From CAXBDP01 sp041689935 (GTDB lineage Bacteria > Bacteroidota > Bacteroidia > Cytophagales > Cyclobacteriaceae), in the NCBI GenBank assembly GCA_041689935.1, contig JBDNFI010000093.1, positions 1 to 47,997 of the forward strand: DNA of 47,997 nucleotides, given 5' to 3'. The notes below the pieces were generated by a model. It was given only the letters and a program-made list of their open reading frames with translations. It was not told the origin of the DNA and searched no databases. The position numbers and the translations under genes were made by a program. This document shows, one piece after another, positions 47,581 to 47,997 of the stretch. Each line of letters opens with the position of its first letter. Within the stretch, counting starts at the first letter, position 1.

Positions 47581-47997
47581 CAAAGACAATGTTTGAAATA
47601 GCTCTAGACTCTATTCAGCTAGAAAAACATAGAGCGATTGCTGCCGAAAAAGCAGGGTTTGTATCAAAAGAGTATGTTCAAGGCTGGGTACAGGGCATGA
47701 ACTGTATCGAAAACATTATTCACAACCAAGGTTTGTTAATGGAGAAAATAGCGCAACCTCCAGCGGCTCAAGCCGAACCAAAGCCAACAGACCCTGAACA
47801 CTTATACCCGCACATGCAGTACGGACTGCCGGAGTACTATGCCGTGATGTTTGAAAGTGGCACATTCAATGAGTCGAGAACCGAGGCGATAAAGAGGTAT
47901 AATAAAATCCACAATGGCATCTTTATCGGTATTTGTAAATTTTATGGCTTTGACGGAAACGCCAATTGTTGGAATCATGTGACGTTATTTAAAAAAC
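47577..47997 (+). CDS. Hypothetical protein, 3' end outside window
   Basis: An open frame from ATG 47577 (MTKTMFEIALDSIQLEKHRA) runs 140 codons without a stop to the window edge. It has a helical N-terminal part, a Pro/Ala-rich linker near residues 60-70, then a soluble domain with GLPEYYAVMFESGTFNESRTE and FIGICKFYGFDGNANCWNHV. The last part, with Cys and Trp, looks like a small domain found in phage homing-type or DNA-binding proteins, but I cannot name it. It starts with an ATGA overlap. Confidence 0.65.
   Translation, partial: MTKTMFEIALDSIQLEKHRAIAAEKAGFVSKEYVQGWVQGMNCIENIIHNQGLLMEKIAQPPAAQAEPKPTDPEHLYPHMQYGLPEYYAVMFESGTFNESRTEAIKRYNKIHNGIFIGICKFYGFDGNANCWNHVTLFKK

Noticed and set aside
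1..47997. CRISPR array, tRNA genes, insertion sequences or an integrase
   Set aside because: No regularly spaced direct repeats, cloverleaf-like sequence, transposase or integrase frame was noticed by reading; tRNA search by eye is not exhaustive and a covariance-model scan would settle it.

Overview
This window is a stretch of a contractile-tailed double-stranded DNA phage (myovirus morphology) that infects a member of the Bacteroidota. Every credible gene is on the + strand, packed with 1-8 base overlaps (ATGA, TAATG) into long operons. The host assignment rests on promoters: three match the Bacteroidota housekeeping form TTTG-N19/20-TAnnTTTG (1231, 4476, 35456), and nine more are a tight phage family with a TAnnTTTA -7 box. 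The genetic code appears standard; TAA, TAG and TGA are all used as stops. Head genes (portal, protease, capsid) are not in the window, so it is a piece of a larger genome. Both ends cut through genes.

Layout. 1-14678: distal fibre protein (cut at the left edge), two unknown genes, tail sheath, tail tube, a tail assembly chaperone with a -1 frameshift extension, tape measure, LysM and hub proteins, spike, gp25/gpJ/gpI-like baseplate wedge proteins, a membrane coiled-coil protein and a second fibre-like protein. 14795-17571: accessory genes including an acyl carrier protein and a DUF932-like protein. 17804-33861: a small lipoprotein, then replication and recombination genes: DnaB-like helicase, HU-like protein, primase, UvsW-like helicase, family A DNA polymerase with an N-terminal uracil-glycosylase-like domain, SSB, NinB-like, SbcD/SbcC (gp47/gp46), GroES-like, ParB-like and a PD-(D/E)XK nuclease. 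33863-35463: lysis cassette (amidase endolysin, holin candidate, overlapping spanin-like pair). 35506-39799: small regulator, RNase H, Dda-like helicase and unknown genes. 39868-44000: a ParB-domain gene followed by a possible sugar/DNA modification cassette (TAGT-like glycosyltransferase, methyltransferase, RarA C-terminal-domain protein, PIG-L deacetylase, WbqC-like protein). 44060-46106: small and large terminase. 46203-47997: Ala-rich repeat protein, RadC-like protein and small unknown genes.

Most striking signals. (1) An 11-base near-palindrome, AAAGTAACTTT or its complement, occurs 18 times without mismatch, about once per 2.6 kb, in coding and non-coding DNA, and within genes in all three codon phases. 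This is far above chance and points to selection on DNA, probably as a dispersed protein-binding site; the phage's own ParB-like and HU-like proteins are candidate binders. (2) A nine-member phage promoter family with a conserved spacer shares GTTACT with this motif. (3) A canonical -1 frameshift site T TTT TTC with a downstream stem fuses 64 residues to the tail chaperone. (4) The glycosyltransferase / deacetylase / WbqC-like / methyltransferase cluster, with a phage-encoded acyl carrier protein elsewhere, could build an N-acylated amino sugar on phage DNA or on a cell surface glycan. This last idea is inference from family membership.
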